In this document: piece by piece, positions 46,392 through 59,816 of the stretch | Position numbering within the stretch: the stretch's first letter is position 1 | Layout of the letters: the number at the start of each line of letters is the position of its first letter | Assembly (NCBI GenBank): GCA_017590115.1 | Contig: JAGGNK010009114.1 | Span: forward strand, 16,271,433-16,335,432 | Source: Montifringilla adamsi | Taxonomy: Eukaryota; Chordata; Aves; Passeriformes; Passeridae | DNA: 64,000 bases | Direction: 5' to 3' | Translations under genes and position numbers: made by a program | The notes under the pieces: generated by a model | Databases searched by the model: none | Told to the model about the DNA's origin: nothing | The model's input: only the letters and a program-made list of their open reading frames with translations

Positions 46392-48649
46392 CTTAGTGAA
46401 TCACAATTCCTCCAGTGCCCCCTTGCTTACTGCTAGTGAGAAGTCATTGTCAGTGCGCTGTGCAGAAAGTAATTACTGCCACAACTCTGCTTTCTTCATT
46501 TCACTGGTGACAGTGACATTCCAGACAGACTTCTGCTGGGGAAGGAGTAAGAGAGCACTACGGTGCAAGTCAGAATCTGCTTAAGCACCCACCTAAGCTG
46601 CTTTGAGAGACTATTAAAAATATAAGCTTTTTACCTCTCTAGTCTATGTGTTAAAGCACAGCCCAGATGTTTTTTTCTTTCGCAATTACAATAACTCCTC
46701 TTTAGCACCAAATTGCTCAAGCCTCTTAAATTCCTTCTCTTGGAGAAACTGATTAGTTTCTGAAGTCATGCCATTTATTCACAAATATCATCACAAATAT
46801 CTGTCTCTTGAACAGACCTGCCAAGAGACAGAAATAAATAAATAGACCAGACTTCCTCCAGGTTTTCCCATCACTTGTTTTTTCGAACCTCTCTTGACAT
46901 TTATAAAATATTATATAACTTTCTACCAGGAAGAACATAAAATATTTTTATAGTATAGTTGTTTTGTTGATTACAAAAACATTGTTGCAGTTGCAATAAA
47001 GCAATAAGCTTGTAAATCCTCTCTGTTATTTTTGCTGTTCATTAAATTCAGTGGAATGATAGGTACCACTTCAGAAAATACAGTATTTTTGTGAAAAGAT
47101 CCAGCACATACTGTTTCCAAGCCTGTTTCCTATGGCAAGTCAGTTGTCACACTAAATCTTAAGTGCAGATGGATGAGAATTGTTGGGAGTATAATATTTG
47201 TCACAGAGGTGCTGGGTCACAGATTCTTTTTATTTTTCAAGGGCACTTGTTAGACAGCATCAGATACGTTCCAGGAACCAGTGATTATTTTGGCCAGCTC
47301 GCAAGCTCTGTGCTCCCTTACACACATTGTGAAGATCCAAGCATCCCACTTAAGGTTTACCAGCTGCCAATTGCCAGATCTTAGTGCCTGCCGTTGTTGA
47401 TATGACATCAGCAGTGTGCCTTTGTCCTTGGCACTGGATATTATTCACTGCTGCTCACCACCAGCAAAAGTTGTTTCTGCAAGGAAGATTTCCATGCAGC
47501 AGACTCCAGTGAACCATTGACTTTGTGTTTGATATTCTTAGTGAGCGCTTGGCTGCTTTAGACAGACTGTGTTTGACTTATCATTGGAAAATGGACCATT
47601 CTACATTACAAGGAGAAATAATACAAAATGAGCATTGATAAAGCAAGAAGGGAATCAAGGGTGTTTGTGCTTCTGTGCAGGTATGCACACAAAGAAGTAG
47701 ACATTAGTACTGAGAACATGCTGCCCATGCAAATTGCCTGTTTTGACTCCTGTCAAGGACCAAGGAGTTAAACTGGAGAGCTGAGCATTTATCTCTTTAA
47801 GGTTTTGAATGAAAGGGCAGAATTTGACTTCAAGACATGGGAATTTAGTCCATTTAATTCTTCCAAAGGAAGTAGAAGTTGGCAGGGTAGGATGCTTGGT
47901 CTGAAACCTGTGTCTGAAAGCTTGTGGTCACACAGTGAGAATATGGATTTGGCTTTGCTTTACTTGGCCACCTGGTCAAAAGTCAGTTCCAAAGGCTAAG
48001 TCAGAAGCCTGTGGAAAGCGTAGGACTATTTCAAGCACAGATTTGAGGTAGAACTGACTACCCTGTTTATGGGCTCCTACAGGCTACTCTGCAGACCATG
48101 CAGTATATGTTTGCAGCTGCTTGCAAAAGGCACCATAAGTCACCGTTATAAGCGGGAAGTACTGTGTTCCAGTGGTGTGCATGGAAATTCTGGAGCATTT
48201 TCTTCATCATGCAATATTTGTCCGAGGGCAACATCTATAGGAAGAATGTGAGCTTTTTCAAGGGTCAGTGTAGGCAGGAAGTATGTAAAACCTCTATAAA
48301 TCAGCAAAGGTCTTTGTGAAACTACAGAAACAAGCAGGAGCTTTAGTTACCTATGTTGCAATGCCTAAGCATGTTCTCTATCTTCAGTTTCGCTTATTTT
48401 TTTGGTTTCAGAGAGATCTCCAGTATTTGTTTCTGGTTCTTGTAATAATACATCAATTTTATTTTTTCATTTGGTATCACAGTGACTCTTAAAGCAAATA
48501 CAAGTAATAAAGCTTAATTAAAAGAACAAAAATGCATCATTAAAAAGAGGGATAGTGTATGCAAAGGTTTCAAGTGTTCTAAAGCAGGTACAATTTTAAA
48601 GTAATTACATTTTTAAAACCCTACAAGAAATCCTTTTTTCACTCCCCCA

Positions 48650-49110
48650 AATTAATATTCTGTAAAATTGCCTCCTTAGTGAAATTTCAAAGTCACTAAA
48701 TGCATTGCTATATAAGGGAACATGCTTTCAGTCTGTGTCTGAGGAAGAGTGCACTGGGAGGGTATCATTCAAATAAATAGGACGAGCCAAATACTGGGAT
48801 TAGAAAAGTGGCATTGTTAATTGTCAAGATGATGCTGAATAGACAGAGGCACTTAATTGTTGTGTTTGTGCTCCATTGCATCATTGTCTCTTTGTGTTGG
48901 TTTTAATTTGTTTTCTACTGTAACTCATGAAACTTACATTACTGCCATTAAGGTGAATTTTTTGAAGCTGCATCTGCTCATTGGTTTGCCGATTCCCTCT
49001 CTTGAAATTAGATTGATGTAGTGTTATATATTCATTCCAATCTAATGACTTTTCCAGAGCCCCAGAGTAAAGAAAATGGGTTTCATTAATTTCCCTAATA
49101 GCATCACTGA
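48650..49110. other. Possible conserved noncoding element (by sequence texture)
   Basis: AT-rich but not simple. It has clustered homeodomain-type cores (TTAATTG, CATTAATTTCC, AATTAGATTGATG), POU/Sox-like ATTGT words and no repeat content. Deeply conserved vertebrate enhancers often look like this, but conservation cannot be seen from one sequence, so this is a guess about where to look. An overlapping open frame (49076-49441, 121 codons) is AT-driven and unrecognised. Confidence 0.2.
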
Positions 49111-52100
49111 AAGACATGTAATGTGTGAAGTTAAAACTTCTTTTGTTTTTAATCTTTTAATGATCTCTTTTCCCTTTGTTCAGACTATCCTTAGTTTTAC
49201 AGAAATAGAGAGGAATGAAAATGTCTCTTGGTGGATTTGTCAGGGAAGCGAGACTTCAACCATTTTGGTGGAAATGTTTCATGGCATTTTTATGTTCTCT
49301 ACTGATGTTTATTTCGCTATTCAGTCCATTTATTGCTCCATAAATTGCAATGTGTATGGTTTCTTCTATTTTTTTCACATCTCAAGGAAAATGAAGACCA
49401 AGTTGCTCAGCTGCATCCTATTTAGCATCCTGAATTTGTGACTTGTCTCTGAATAAAAGTCTGGAAGTACTTGTACAATAACAGGAATCATTCTCATTGT
49501 AGGGAATACAAGATCTTTATATGGTTTTTTTCATCTGACCTAACTTCACGGTTGGTGAACCCAATTATTTGATACAGAAAGTTTTTACTAATGTTCTCTT
49601 TCTGAAAAGAAATTCCATTATTACAGTTATGCTATGACTTGGACAGCATAAAAAGGGATAAATACCTATAGAAAAGACTGTCTGAACCTAAAACCTCAAT
49701 CAGCAGCAGAAATTAAGTATTTTCATGGCTTAGTTGTTTCATCCTTAAGGATGAGGAATGAAAAATCTTTGGTTTGAGGTGGCTCAAACCTTAATTCATC
49801 ACAGAAGTTCGTTCAGTTTAAAGGTGAGGTTAACAATTAATTACAGACTTCATCAGTGTCAGGGCAAATAGTCTATGATCATTTCATGTGCCTTTTTTTG
49901 TACAGACTTAGATTCACATTTTGGACAATGAATGAAAACCAGGTGATAAATCACTGTCCAGTGTTGTAAATGTTCCCTGTGCTTATTTGCATCACCTCTG
50001 GGTTTTCATTCCATAAAAAGAGGAACCTTCCATCATGTCTTGCAATGTAACTGTAAAGGTTTATTGGGTCCCACTTTATGTATATAATCTCATGGTTTAG
50101 CTATATCCTGCTGTAGAATGAGACACAAGTTTGTCCAGACTGTCTCAAATCAACATATTTGGAACCACTGAAAAACTGCCCTTACCTAAATACTAGACAC
50201 ACAGACTCTGCTATGGCCTTGTACTGATGTAGTTTGAATATGAATTAATATTTATTGATTCAGGGGTGTTATGGTGCCACACAGAGCCTAGCCAGGATTC
50301 AAGACAAATGCAAGTTGTTGGGATGTTGCCGGCACTGCAGAGACTGATAATCCTGAGCACTGTGCACAGAGTGCAGTTTTCTCTCTGGTATACTCCTTGA
50401 GGACAATAGACATGAAAATGCCCTTTGCCTCTTTTTTTTACACCTGGTCAATAAACGCGGCTCAGTTAGGAGATGTAATGGGCATTTCATGTAGTCAGTT
50501 CTGCTCCCAGACTTTGTGAGCCGCTCTGTGCCTGACCGTCATCAACCTGTGCTAAAGTCACAAATGGAGGTCAAGCTTTGTCATTAAGCATTGCTGTTGG
50601 AAGACAGTTGCCCACCTAATAAATATATCAGCAAAAAAGGCATTAGAGGATGAACAGTGAGCCATCAGTGTTTGTGCATTACACATCAGATTTTTTGGTG
50701 GGGAGAGGGAAAAGTGAGTAGTAATTCACCTCTTAACAAACATTCCTGAGTCCTGGTTTCGGCTCTTACTTTTTCCAAAATAATCTGAAAAGTTTCTCAC
50801 TCATTAATTGAGCATACTTCAATGTATTTGTCCAGCTTACCTAATTTCCTAAAAAAGAGTTTTTGCATGATATTCTACTAATTTGCAAGTTCCAGGGTTT
50901 TTTTAATGCCACTTAGACAATATTTTTCAGTGAAAATGCACTGGTTTGCAGGAGTCATAAGCACCACTGACCTACTTTTCCTGTTATTTACTAGTCAAAT
51001 AATGTACTACAGAAGCTTTCTTAACATGCTCCCTGGTCAACTTCTGCATGTTCCAAATTTGATGGAAGAGTCAGCTCATTAGTGCACTGTCTATGTTTGT
51101 GTAGGAAAAAATATCCTATTTTAGCATGATGTGTCTGACATTTACTTTCAAATAGTATAATACAACAAGAAAAACTAGTCTTGAACTTTCTCTGTTCACC
51201 AAGTATAGTGGAAAACTGTAATTATACTATCCCGAATCTATCACTCTTCTGCATTTTGGTAGAAGTCCCTCAAGTCTACATTACAGACTAATTAATATTT
51301 CAGTTATGACCTAAAGGAACTGAAGTTTGGGAAAAAATTCTCAACAAAAAGACAAGCAGAAATTCAGTTCTGAAGAGTTTGTTTTAGGCATATGAATTAC
51401 CATGGAAACTTGACAGCTGGAGAATCTCACAGTATAAGGTCATGCATTCCTTCGGTTTATTTGGTTATGTCATATTGTGATTTGTGATTATCCAGACAAT
51501 GTTTGTCTTCAGCTAACTTTTCCATGTATTTCTCTGTAGCAGCTTTGACCAATTTCCTTACAGCCATGGAACTTAATGTTTTCAAACATTTTATAGATAT
51601 TTATTCCTATATCTGTAGGAGTAAATTTCATGACATCCACTTTGAAAAGGACCTCAAAATTAGGAACCATTCACAAGAACAAAGATGTATTCAATGGGAT
51701 ATGAAGAAACTGGTCTTTGAGAAACAATTTTGGACCAGGGCCAGAATGTTCCTGCTTAGCAGTTGTGTAACATCCCACACCTTCACTAATCTTAATCAGT
51801 CTCTAATGACCTTATGAAAGTGAAAAGTATAATTTATTTGTAGCTATTGTATCTTTACAAAAATATGAGGCCAAAAATACAACTTGCCCAAATTTTTAAT
51901 GACAAATTCAAATAAGTCCTGTCTTGTATATGTCTAGGATTTATGTGTCTGTCCTTATTCATGTTTCTGTAAATCTTTTGCTCTATTTAACCATGAAGCA
52001 GATGCAGAGATTTTACTGCTTTTCATTGCTCTGAGTCTTTACAGGTCATATCTTCTGCATCTTGCCATTGTCTGGGTTGTAAGGACACTTCAAATTGGCA

Positions 52101-52950
52101 TAATTACCCGAAGTTCTTCACCAAAGTTCTTCACCGAAGTCCAAGCCTTTTAAAAAAAAATCTAAAAAAGCAACAGCAAAACCAGACTTTTATTTCTTCT
52201 AGGTTTTTGTTGTTGTTTTGTGGGTTTTTTTTTTTTTTAACTGGAGACACACTTGAAAATGTGTAATAGTATATTTTTACAATTCTATATCATCTCAGAT
52301 AGTGATGCCTTTCAGAGATGGAGGAATAAAATTCAACAGTTAATTTTTTTTCTATGCTTTAGCTTTATTTACTGTGAATGTAAGTTAATATACCACATTA
52401 GGATGTACCATATTCCTATGTTTTGGCTACTGAAATAAATAATCGCTAGGGTGACTATAAGGCCTTTCATTTCTAGAAACACAAGATGTTTCAGAACTGC
52501 AACATTCAATCAGTTGTTTGAGTGTGGATTTGGAGCATTCTCAAGGATGAGCTGTTTGCTCTTGGATATCCAGTTTGTGTCTTCCATCTTCAAAAAAGGG
52601 TGGAAGAGCTCTTTTCACTCTGTACTTGAACACTTCTCTCACCCATCAAGATTTTGGATCTACCTCATTAGAACTAGAAGTGATTAAGATTACTGAGAGG
52701 AACAGGGTAGCACTGTCTTCATACAAACCAATTTTTAACTGGAATATTTAAAGTTATTCTGAAAGAACAACATCAAAGATAAGGATGTGGATATAGCTGT
52801 ACTTTTGTCTTCTCTTTGATCTTTCCAAATAAGCTGATCTCAAAAGGTGCCTTCATCTTTGTCCCTTGCCTGTCAGAGGGTGGAATCTTATGAGGGCAAC
52901 TTTGGCCCTAGAGCAGAGTGGAACTTTACTCTGCATTTCTGTCTTTTTGG
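49111..52950. other. AT-rich noncoding DNA, no gene recognised
   Basis: Unique sequence with no recognisable gene. A short imperfect tandem of AAGTTCTTCACC lies at about 52111-52140. A T-rich stretch of TGTTGTTTTG type precedes a T12 run near 52230. The open frame 51503-51817 (104 codons) lacks any recognisable domain. Confidence 0.65.
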
Positions 52951-53004
52951 TCCTTTTTCCTTTTCCTCTTCCTCTTCCTTTTCCTTTTCCTTTCCTTTTC
53001 CTTC
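52951..53004 (+). repeat. Polypyrimidine microsatellite, CCTTTT/CCTCTT type
   Basis: 54 nt of only C and T, made of TTCCTTTT, CCTCTT and CCTTTT words. The middle (CCTTTTCCTCTTCC region) is close to mirror-symmetric, which could favour triplex (H-DNA) formation. The minus strand is pure purine. Confidence 0.9.
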
Positions 53005-54820
53005 TGTCAGGAATAACAGTCTTAAAATGAAAGGATTTTAAGAATTGTAATAAAGCATTAGAGGGCATTATGTAAAATTGCAAGAAGACACCTATCATAT
53101 CCAGTTTCACAAGAATGTATTCTTTATTTGAAGCTAAGTTTGATAACTTTCCTCTTAAGTTGCAAAGTAAGAAATAAGGCGATTCTCATTTGTTTGTCTC
53201 TCTCAGCTATTGGTGAAAGCCAAGGAATACACAGGTTTTTCACTACAAGTACATAGGGCTGCAATTCAACTGGCTTCAGTCAAGGCTACAGTTATCAAAG
53301 GATAAGTACTTTACATGGGGGGGTTTCATTTTTTGCTGTTTTCAAAAGGCAACTGCCAGCAAAGGCCAACACCTTTACAATCAGTAATATCTGTGTTTGC
53401 TGTACTGGGCCCTTCTCTGCTGAAACGGAGAAAGGAAAAATTGCCATGGACATCAGCTCACTGCTAATCTTTGTCACTGATCACATTGACTGATAGTGCT
53501 ACAAAAATACTGATATGGGCTGCAGGTTTAATATCTCTATAAAGGACTCGTTGCAGATATGTGTCAGGTTTATCAATCCTAATTTAGATAGTAGCTAAAC
53601 CATCTCTACTTGATTTGTGTAGACACAGAAGAACAAAAATCATTTAGCAGGTAGTTTACTCTTATCCCATTTCTAGCTGCATTGGCTGAATCAAGTGACA
53701 GCAACTTTATAAGCAAGGAGAGATTTAGTTTCTTTTATGAACCCAGATTGATACACACTGCATTTTAATCTTAGCCCTACAATCTTTGAGCCCACAAGGA
53801 GATTATTAAAATTAATAAAATTCATTGGATTATAAAAGGAGATAGAAAAGTTAAATGATCTGAAGTACATTTTATATAAGTTTTTTATTTTCCAATAAGC
53901 CTTCAGAAAACAAGGCTGTTGTTAGAGGAAGGAATATATTGCTGCAGTGTTGGAGATTTCAATAACCTCAGCCATTCACAAAAGATTATTGGGACATTTA
54001 TGACTGAGGGAAAATGTTTCCCCAGCAAAATAAACTGAGATATGTTTTCCAAGATGTTAGTCCAAGCAACTGCTTGAGGCTCAGAAAACTTAGGTGGGAA
54101 GTGCTTCAGGAAAGTATCAATGGCTCTCAGTATAGTGCAGCTGTATGAAATGTTTGGAGTTGGACCTGGTACAAATAATTGTGTACATCATCTCTGCTTC
54201 CTATGCTGCATTTCTCTTCCTCTTCTCCAAAAATCTCATCAGAACTTTGGCCTTTGGCACCCCCCCGCCCCGCCCCCATCCTTTTACATTTCAAAGACAG
54301 AATTCAAAGTTCACCTCTTAAACTTACATGAATTAGTTTCTTAGCATTGTTTGGTTTTAGTTCAGAGAGGGATATATGCATTTCAGTCCTGGTGCAATAG
54401 GTCTTCTGATGATTTTTCCATTATTCTTAGACTGTCTAATGTAATATAATTGTTGCTCTTCAGAGCACAATCAGTGTTTCATCTCCCAGTTATTAATGTT
54501 TCTAGCATACACACCCTGAGCACAAGCTAGAAGCCATTTCCCTCTTTTTTATTCCAATGCTTCTGGGATTTTTATCTGGACTGTACTGTGAATCCATTGT
54601 AGATGGCAGCACCCCAAGAGCAGCTTTGATTCATGGTGTTTAATTGCTGCAGGAAGGACAGAAGTTGAGACAGTTCCCCTTGGCAAGGTTGCAACAGCCC
54701 GTCACAAAGCACCTGGACTTTCAGGGACTCTGGGAAGCTCTGTGATCCAATCAATGGGGGCAAGAAGGGTTGAACATCCAAAGAACCTACTCTCCATCTG
54801 AGCCCCTATGGGGCATTCCT

Positions 54821-54823
<3 letters not shown>
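53005..54823. other. AT-rich noncoding DNA, no gene recognised
   Basis: Unique sequence. A C-rich tract (CACCCCCCCGCCCCGCCCCC) lies near 54260-54279. The moderately GC-rich piece at 54560-54780, just before the A run, is unassigned. It could be part of an older insertion whose family I cannot name. Confidence 0.6.

Positions 54824-54846
<23 letters not shown>
54824..54846 (+). repeat. Poly-A run (23 A)
   Basis: An uninterrupted A23 run directly ahead of the CR1 fragment. CR1 elements end in short ATTCTATG-type repeats rather than poly-A, so this run is not the CR1 tail. Confidence 0.92.
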
Positions 54847-54851
<5 letters not shown>

Positions 54852-54852
54852 T

Positions 54853-55066
54853 AAGCATAGAAAGTTTTTCACTGAGAGGGTTGTCAAGCACTGGAACAGG
54901 CTACACCGAGAACTGGTTGTGTCTCCTTCCCTGGAGGTATTTGAAAGATGTGTGTCACACTTAAAGACATGATTTAGTGGTGGACTTGACAGTGCTGGTT
55001 AACAGTTGGACACAATCATCTTAAAGGTCATTTCCAGCCTAAACTATTATATGATTCTATGATTTT
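54853..55066 (+). mobile_element. CR1 LINE 3' end, 5'-truncated
   Basis: The hallmarks of the CR1 3' UTR occur in order: GAGAGGGTTGTCAAGCACTG, GAACAGGCTAC, TCCCTGGAGGTATTTGAAAG, GACATGATTTAGTGGTGGAC, TTGACAGTGCTGG, ATCATCTTAAAGGTCATTTC, CAGCCTAAACTATTATATG, then the terminal repeat ATGATTCTATGATTTT. About 214 bp remain of an element several kilobases long, typical of CR1 insertion with 5' truncation. It carries no coding capacity. It is moderately diverged, and younger than the piece at 33600-33990. Confidence 0.95.
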
Positions 55067-56190
55067 GTCATATTCTTGCTTTGCAGTCTCTCAAAGAAGT
55101 TCCTGGTTTTGGCTGAAATTAATTTTAAGAGTTAACTGTACAAAAAAAAGCTGCAGTGGCTTAATATGATGGACTTCAGCCAATTCACCTCTTGTAGTTG
55201 CTTGGCTGAGTTTACAGAGGCCAACCAGCTAAATCAGTTGAAGGGAAATTTAAACTTGGTCAAATGCACTTAATGGTAGATTTTGCACTGCTTTAACATG
55301 ATTCATCCAGGTTTGAGCCTCTTGTACAACACTAGTGCATAGACAAAGTTGTGAATTCCACAAAGACATGATACTAGAAATGTGAATGGCACCCCTCTGA
55401 TTATTGAGGCCTCAATCAATGCACAGGATATGCTTTAAGATCTTGTTTGTTTTGCCAAGAATACCCAAAGAGTGGCCGGTATTTTACCAGAGTAGAAGAG
55501 AAGAGAGGGAAAGTCTCAAATTTTAGCATTTGAAAAGCAGCCAGTCTGTATGTTAAGCTAACTGTTAACAAAGCTCAACCTGCTCTGTTAAATTTCAGTG
55601 CAAAGCATCTCAGTGGGTTTTGGCAGCACAAAGGTGTGCTGCTGAGACAATATATACATTCCACTGTGAAATGGTCAATGCAAATTAAAAATCTGAACCT
55701 ACTTCCACAGAAATTAATGCGAGTTTAGTCACTGACTTCAAAGAGAGCAGGGTCAGAAATCCAATTTTTTGCTATGTTTCCTGTACTTTTATTAGTGGTA
55801 GAGAGTGTAGGAGGGGTGCAGAGAGAAGACATTGTATTTAGATCTTAAAAACATATGAAACGTATCTCGAAATGAGCAGCACATGTAGGGTATATGAGAT
55901 TATCTTTCTATATGGACAATGAATTTGCCTGCCTCCAATGATTTTTTATTCCTCTGCTGTTTTTTAAAGAGCTCTTTAAAATCAGTGACTTACAGAGGAG
56001 AAGTGTAGAACAGGACATCATATGCCCTGTCTGTTTACTTAAGCGTTAGATGGTCACTTGTTACAGAGAACTGATGGACACCTTGTCTCTGTCTTTATTC
56101 AACTATTAGAGTATGGGACACTGCTATAAAGAAAGAAACTTTGAAAAAAAAAGAATATTTTATTTTTTTTATAAATGCTAACTTACATCA

Positions 56191-56240
56191 AGAAAAAAAA
56201 AAGAAAGAAAAAAAGGAAGGGGAAAAAAGAAAAAAAAAGA
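56191..56240 (+). repeat. Pure purine tract (50 nt, A-rich)
   Basis: An uninterrupted stretch of A and G with AAAGAAAGAAAA and GGAAGGGG words, preceded by a T-rich stretch (56159-56170). It is low-complexity sequence with no further assignment. Confidence 0.9.
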
Positions 56241-59200
56241 TAATATTTTGGTTAGATTAGCATCAGCAGTTCATAATTAATTTAAATTCTTGTTCAGTTA
56301 CTTGTACTGAGAAATGCAGGCATCTCATTTATAGACTACAGGGCCACCTCAGGTCACCAGTGTGGTTTTAACTTTTACAACAGAGCCAAGAAAATGTCTA
56401 TAAGCCTGTATTGTAGGCTTGCAGAATGACACTTGACAATTCATTGTTATGTGGTGCTGTTTTAGAGAGCATGTGTTTTCCTGGCTTAATCACTTGACTT
56501 TGTCTCAGCCATTAGACTTAACAAAGGATTGTAACAGTGAACCGAGTCCAAGTATGTGACTCCTCTGGTACTTGTCTGTTTAAAAAGCACTTCTCCATTC
56601 CGTTCTTGAACAATCAAAACACCTTTTTGGGTAAATATATACTCAACATCTTGTCCTTTTTTTGTCTCAGTAAGATTTTTCTCACAGAAGAGCCATCACA
56701 GTCCTATCCTCTTACAAGACCTGGTCAAAAATGTCACAGTTACAAAGAAGGAAATACAACCTTATCAGAAAAATGAAAGCCTGTATTTTTACTCACAGAA
56801 GGTTTTTTTCAGCAGAAATTCAGTTAAAAAACAAATTATGCAGCCTATTCAGAAAAAAATATTCTAAATCTTACTTCATCTTTCTACTCATCAGACTGTT
56901 CTTCCTCTTCACCTTTGAGGATTTTATAATGCTAAATGTTGGAACTCTCTGGAGCACAGACAATTGGATATCACCCTTAGGTCTGGCATAATCTAACATA
57001 AAGGACTGTCCAGAGAAAATGTCAGCTTAGCGTTTTTATGAGGAAATGATTCATTAAATACTAACACAGTACCAGTTATGGGGAAAAGAAATTACATGCA
57101 AACAGTTACTAAAACCAGCACTTTTCAGCAGGTTCAAAAATATCCTGTAAAGTGTGACGCACTTGGGTGCCTGCTGGAATAGCATCTCATGTTTCATGAA
57201 GCACTGGAAAACACAGCCACCTGGCTTTGGAGCTCTTTATGGAAGAAAGGATTGATGCTTTTGATAAAAATTCTCCCTTCTGGGACTTCAACCTGTGGTG
57301 TGTGATTAAAAATAATTCACCAAAGAGTTCCACACAGATAGAGGAAAAAGCTTGGAAGGAAATGTTAACTGCCTTTGGCACAGACCTAGGCTGCTTTCCC
57401 CCAAACACAGACCTTTAATGACAACTGTTCTACTTCATCAAACACATTCCCTTTTTCCCAGTGAAGGAACTTCTGTCATTCCCTTGGGCTTATGCAGACT
57501 GAAGGCATTTGCCCTTCATGCTGCACTCATGAGGTCTAGAGACCTACAGCAGTGCCTAAACTCTCGTAAAAACTGTTCAGAGAACTTGTCTCAACAAAAC
57601 AGATTTATGCTGAAATACACTTTCAAAGCAAAAAAGTTTTATGGAGGAGTTCTAATGGAGCTATTGAGGGGATGAAACAAAAATTCACCTAAATTTAAAA
57701 TCTGTCCACCCACTTCTAAATGAAAATGGAGTTTTTAACCTGACATCCTTTGGGGAATACACTGAAGGGTGGGCAGAGAGCAGCAAAAAACAATTTAGAA
57801 GCATCAAAGTTGTAATGACATTAAACTTTTGCTCTATCTATTCCAATTTTTCCTGTAGCATTGATTTCATCTTGGCCTTGCTTTTTCTGGGCCTACTTAC
57901 GTGGGCCTGGAGTTAACAATTTTGACCTCTAATGTATTTAAGAGATAACAAGAGACTGGCTACAGTCCTGGCTGGTTCCTCTGAATTCCCTCTTTCAAAT
58001 TTCAGGGTGATATCTGTAGACTAGCACTCTAAATATTTTTGAATTCACAGTCACAAAAAAAGAAGAAAAAAAAAAGAAAAATCCTTACTTGTCTTTTTAG
58101 GGTCTTTTCCTAAGTAGACTGCTGAGCCACAGAACTCTGCACATTACAAGGTGTAATCAAGTGCTGTAAAATAATAACTATGGGGGAAAGTGGTCTTTTG
58201 TTCCCCAAAACCTACTTTATGAATGAGGTCTCTTCAGATTATTTTCCAGATGAAGACAGGAAAAAACAGAAATAATAACAGTAACATAGAGTGTTTGGAG
58301 AGAATGGCATATCATAGTTAAAAAATAAGCAAAAATTGAAAAAAACCCTCTGAAAATAATCTTTTTACTTGTCCTCAAAAAATTCTGTTTATCTTTGTCA
58401 TCCTGAATTTTCAAGTGTGATTAAGATTAACCAGTGTCTTAAAGAATGAAAAACCATTACTGGAATAGGAAATTCTTTGGCCAAACAGGTGAGTGAATGA
58501 ATCTGTTACATCTACACAAACCACCAGCCTCTACATCCCTGCTCAGTCCCAGTGTTTGAATCTTTGCAAGTGGGGAAAAAAAATCTATGACTTCGTTAGT
58601 TTTCCTTCTCTCTATTAAAGCTTGAGTAATTTTTTTCATCACTGAACAGATTATTATCTACATTGACAATTTTTCTAGTTTAGATGATGTCCTATGAAAA
58701 ATCAGTTTTGCATCCTCAAGTTCATAAAGTCCTGAATCTCTCTATAATGTTTTCCCTTTCCACTTTTAGAGACCACAACTGAGTGTCCTATTGCTTAGCA
58801 TGGGCGATAGTCTTATCAGTTAACATACCTGTCAATCAAATCCTTGTTTCATTACTTTGGTTTTGTCCTTTTGGCAGGAGACATTCATCTTCCTTACAAT
58901 CAAATTTTGTGGTGCCAAAGGTTATGTTTTCTTTTCTAGGTCTTCATGGTCCTCCTTATGCAAAAGTCCCTGTCAAGTGAGGCCCATGGAGTAAGTGGCA
59001 CATATCACACAAACTTAGAGTGGTACTTTTTGGGATGCATCTGCTTCACTGCTCACCGATGCTTAAAATCAAAGAATTGCACAGGATGATGGCTCTCCTC
59101 TATTGCTTTTCAGTCTTATTCTGTATCACATTTCACAGTTGTAGATTGTGTCCTTGCTTTTCTTCCCTGGAAGGGAAAATCCCCTCATTTCTCTCAATAT

Positions 59201-59798
59201 TGGAAAGCTTTTCTTCAGTGTGTGGATAGACCAATACACAGAGAAGTTGATCCTTTAGGTTTTGGAAGCACTATTTTATTTAGTGCAATCAGGTGCATCC
59301 TGAGGATAGTGTGAAATACTTATTTTCAAATTGCAGAGGCCAGTAATACCTAGAGATCACAGGTTTTTTTTCAGAAACAGAGAAATGCCCATCTCATCTC
59401 CTCTGCTTACTTTAGACATTTTGTTTTCTCTTCCTCAAAAAAGTGATATTCAGCTTTTATCCTTACTTCATACAGGCTGACAAACAAGTTTCTGTTACCT
59501 GAGTCCTGAAGCATGACTGGAATATTATTCCTTAATAAACCTGTTGTGTAGCACCAGCTCCTGGATTTGTATAGACCACTGGAAGCTTTGCAAGAAATGG
59601 GTTTCTGGGAACTGAACCTCATTTCTCTGACCCAAACCAGAGACTTTAGTTTCCAACCACAGCTACTGCTGTTGCTGCACCACCACAAGTGATGACAAGA
59701 CAGCTGCTCAGCACTCCTCAGTGTTATTGCCTTCCCACACAGCCCCATAGAAAAGGCTCATTTTGAGGGCAGCTGCTGGTTTCTGCCCTCTTACTCCC

Positions 59799-59816
59799 CA
59801 TCATGATATCATGATG
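59799..59816. repeat. Perfect 18-bp palindrome
   Basis: CATCATGATATCATGATG reads the same on both strands. It is built from ATCATG words, followed by a further GATATC at about 59819. It could bind a dimeric factor or be chance. Confidence 0.85.

Larger units (their letters stand above)
44523..48649. other. AT-rich noncoding DNA, no gene recognised
   Basis: Unique sequence. It contains a 12-bp perfect hairpin (45870-45900), short A runs near 44908-44935 and 45350, and a doubtful CR1 trace (46335-46391). Open frames are 80 codons or fewer and unrecognised. Confidence 0.65.

Noticed and set aside
49076..49441. 121-codon plus-strand frame rich in Phe and Ile, possibly membrane-like
   Set aside because: The hydrophobicity follows from T-rich sequence. 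There is no recognisable start context, domain or splice structure.
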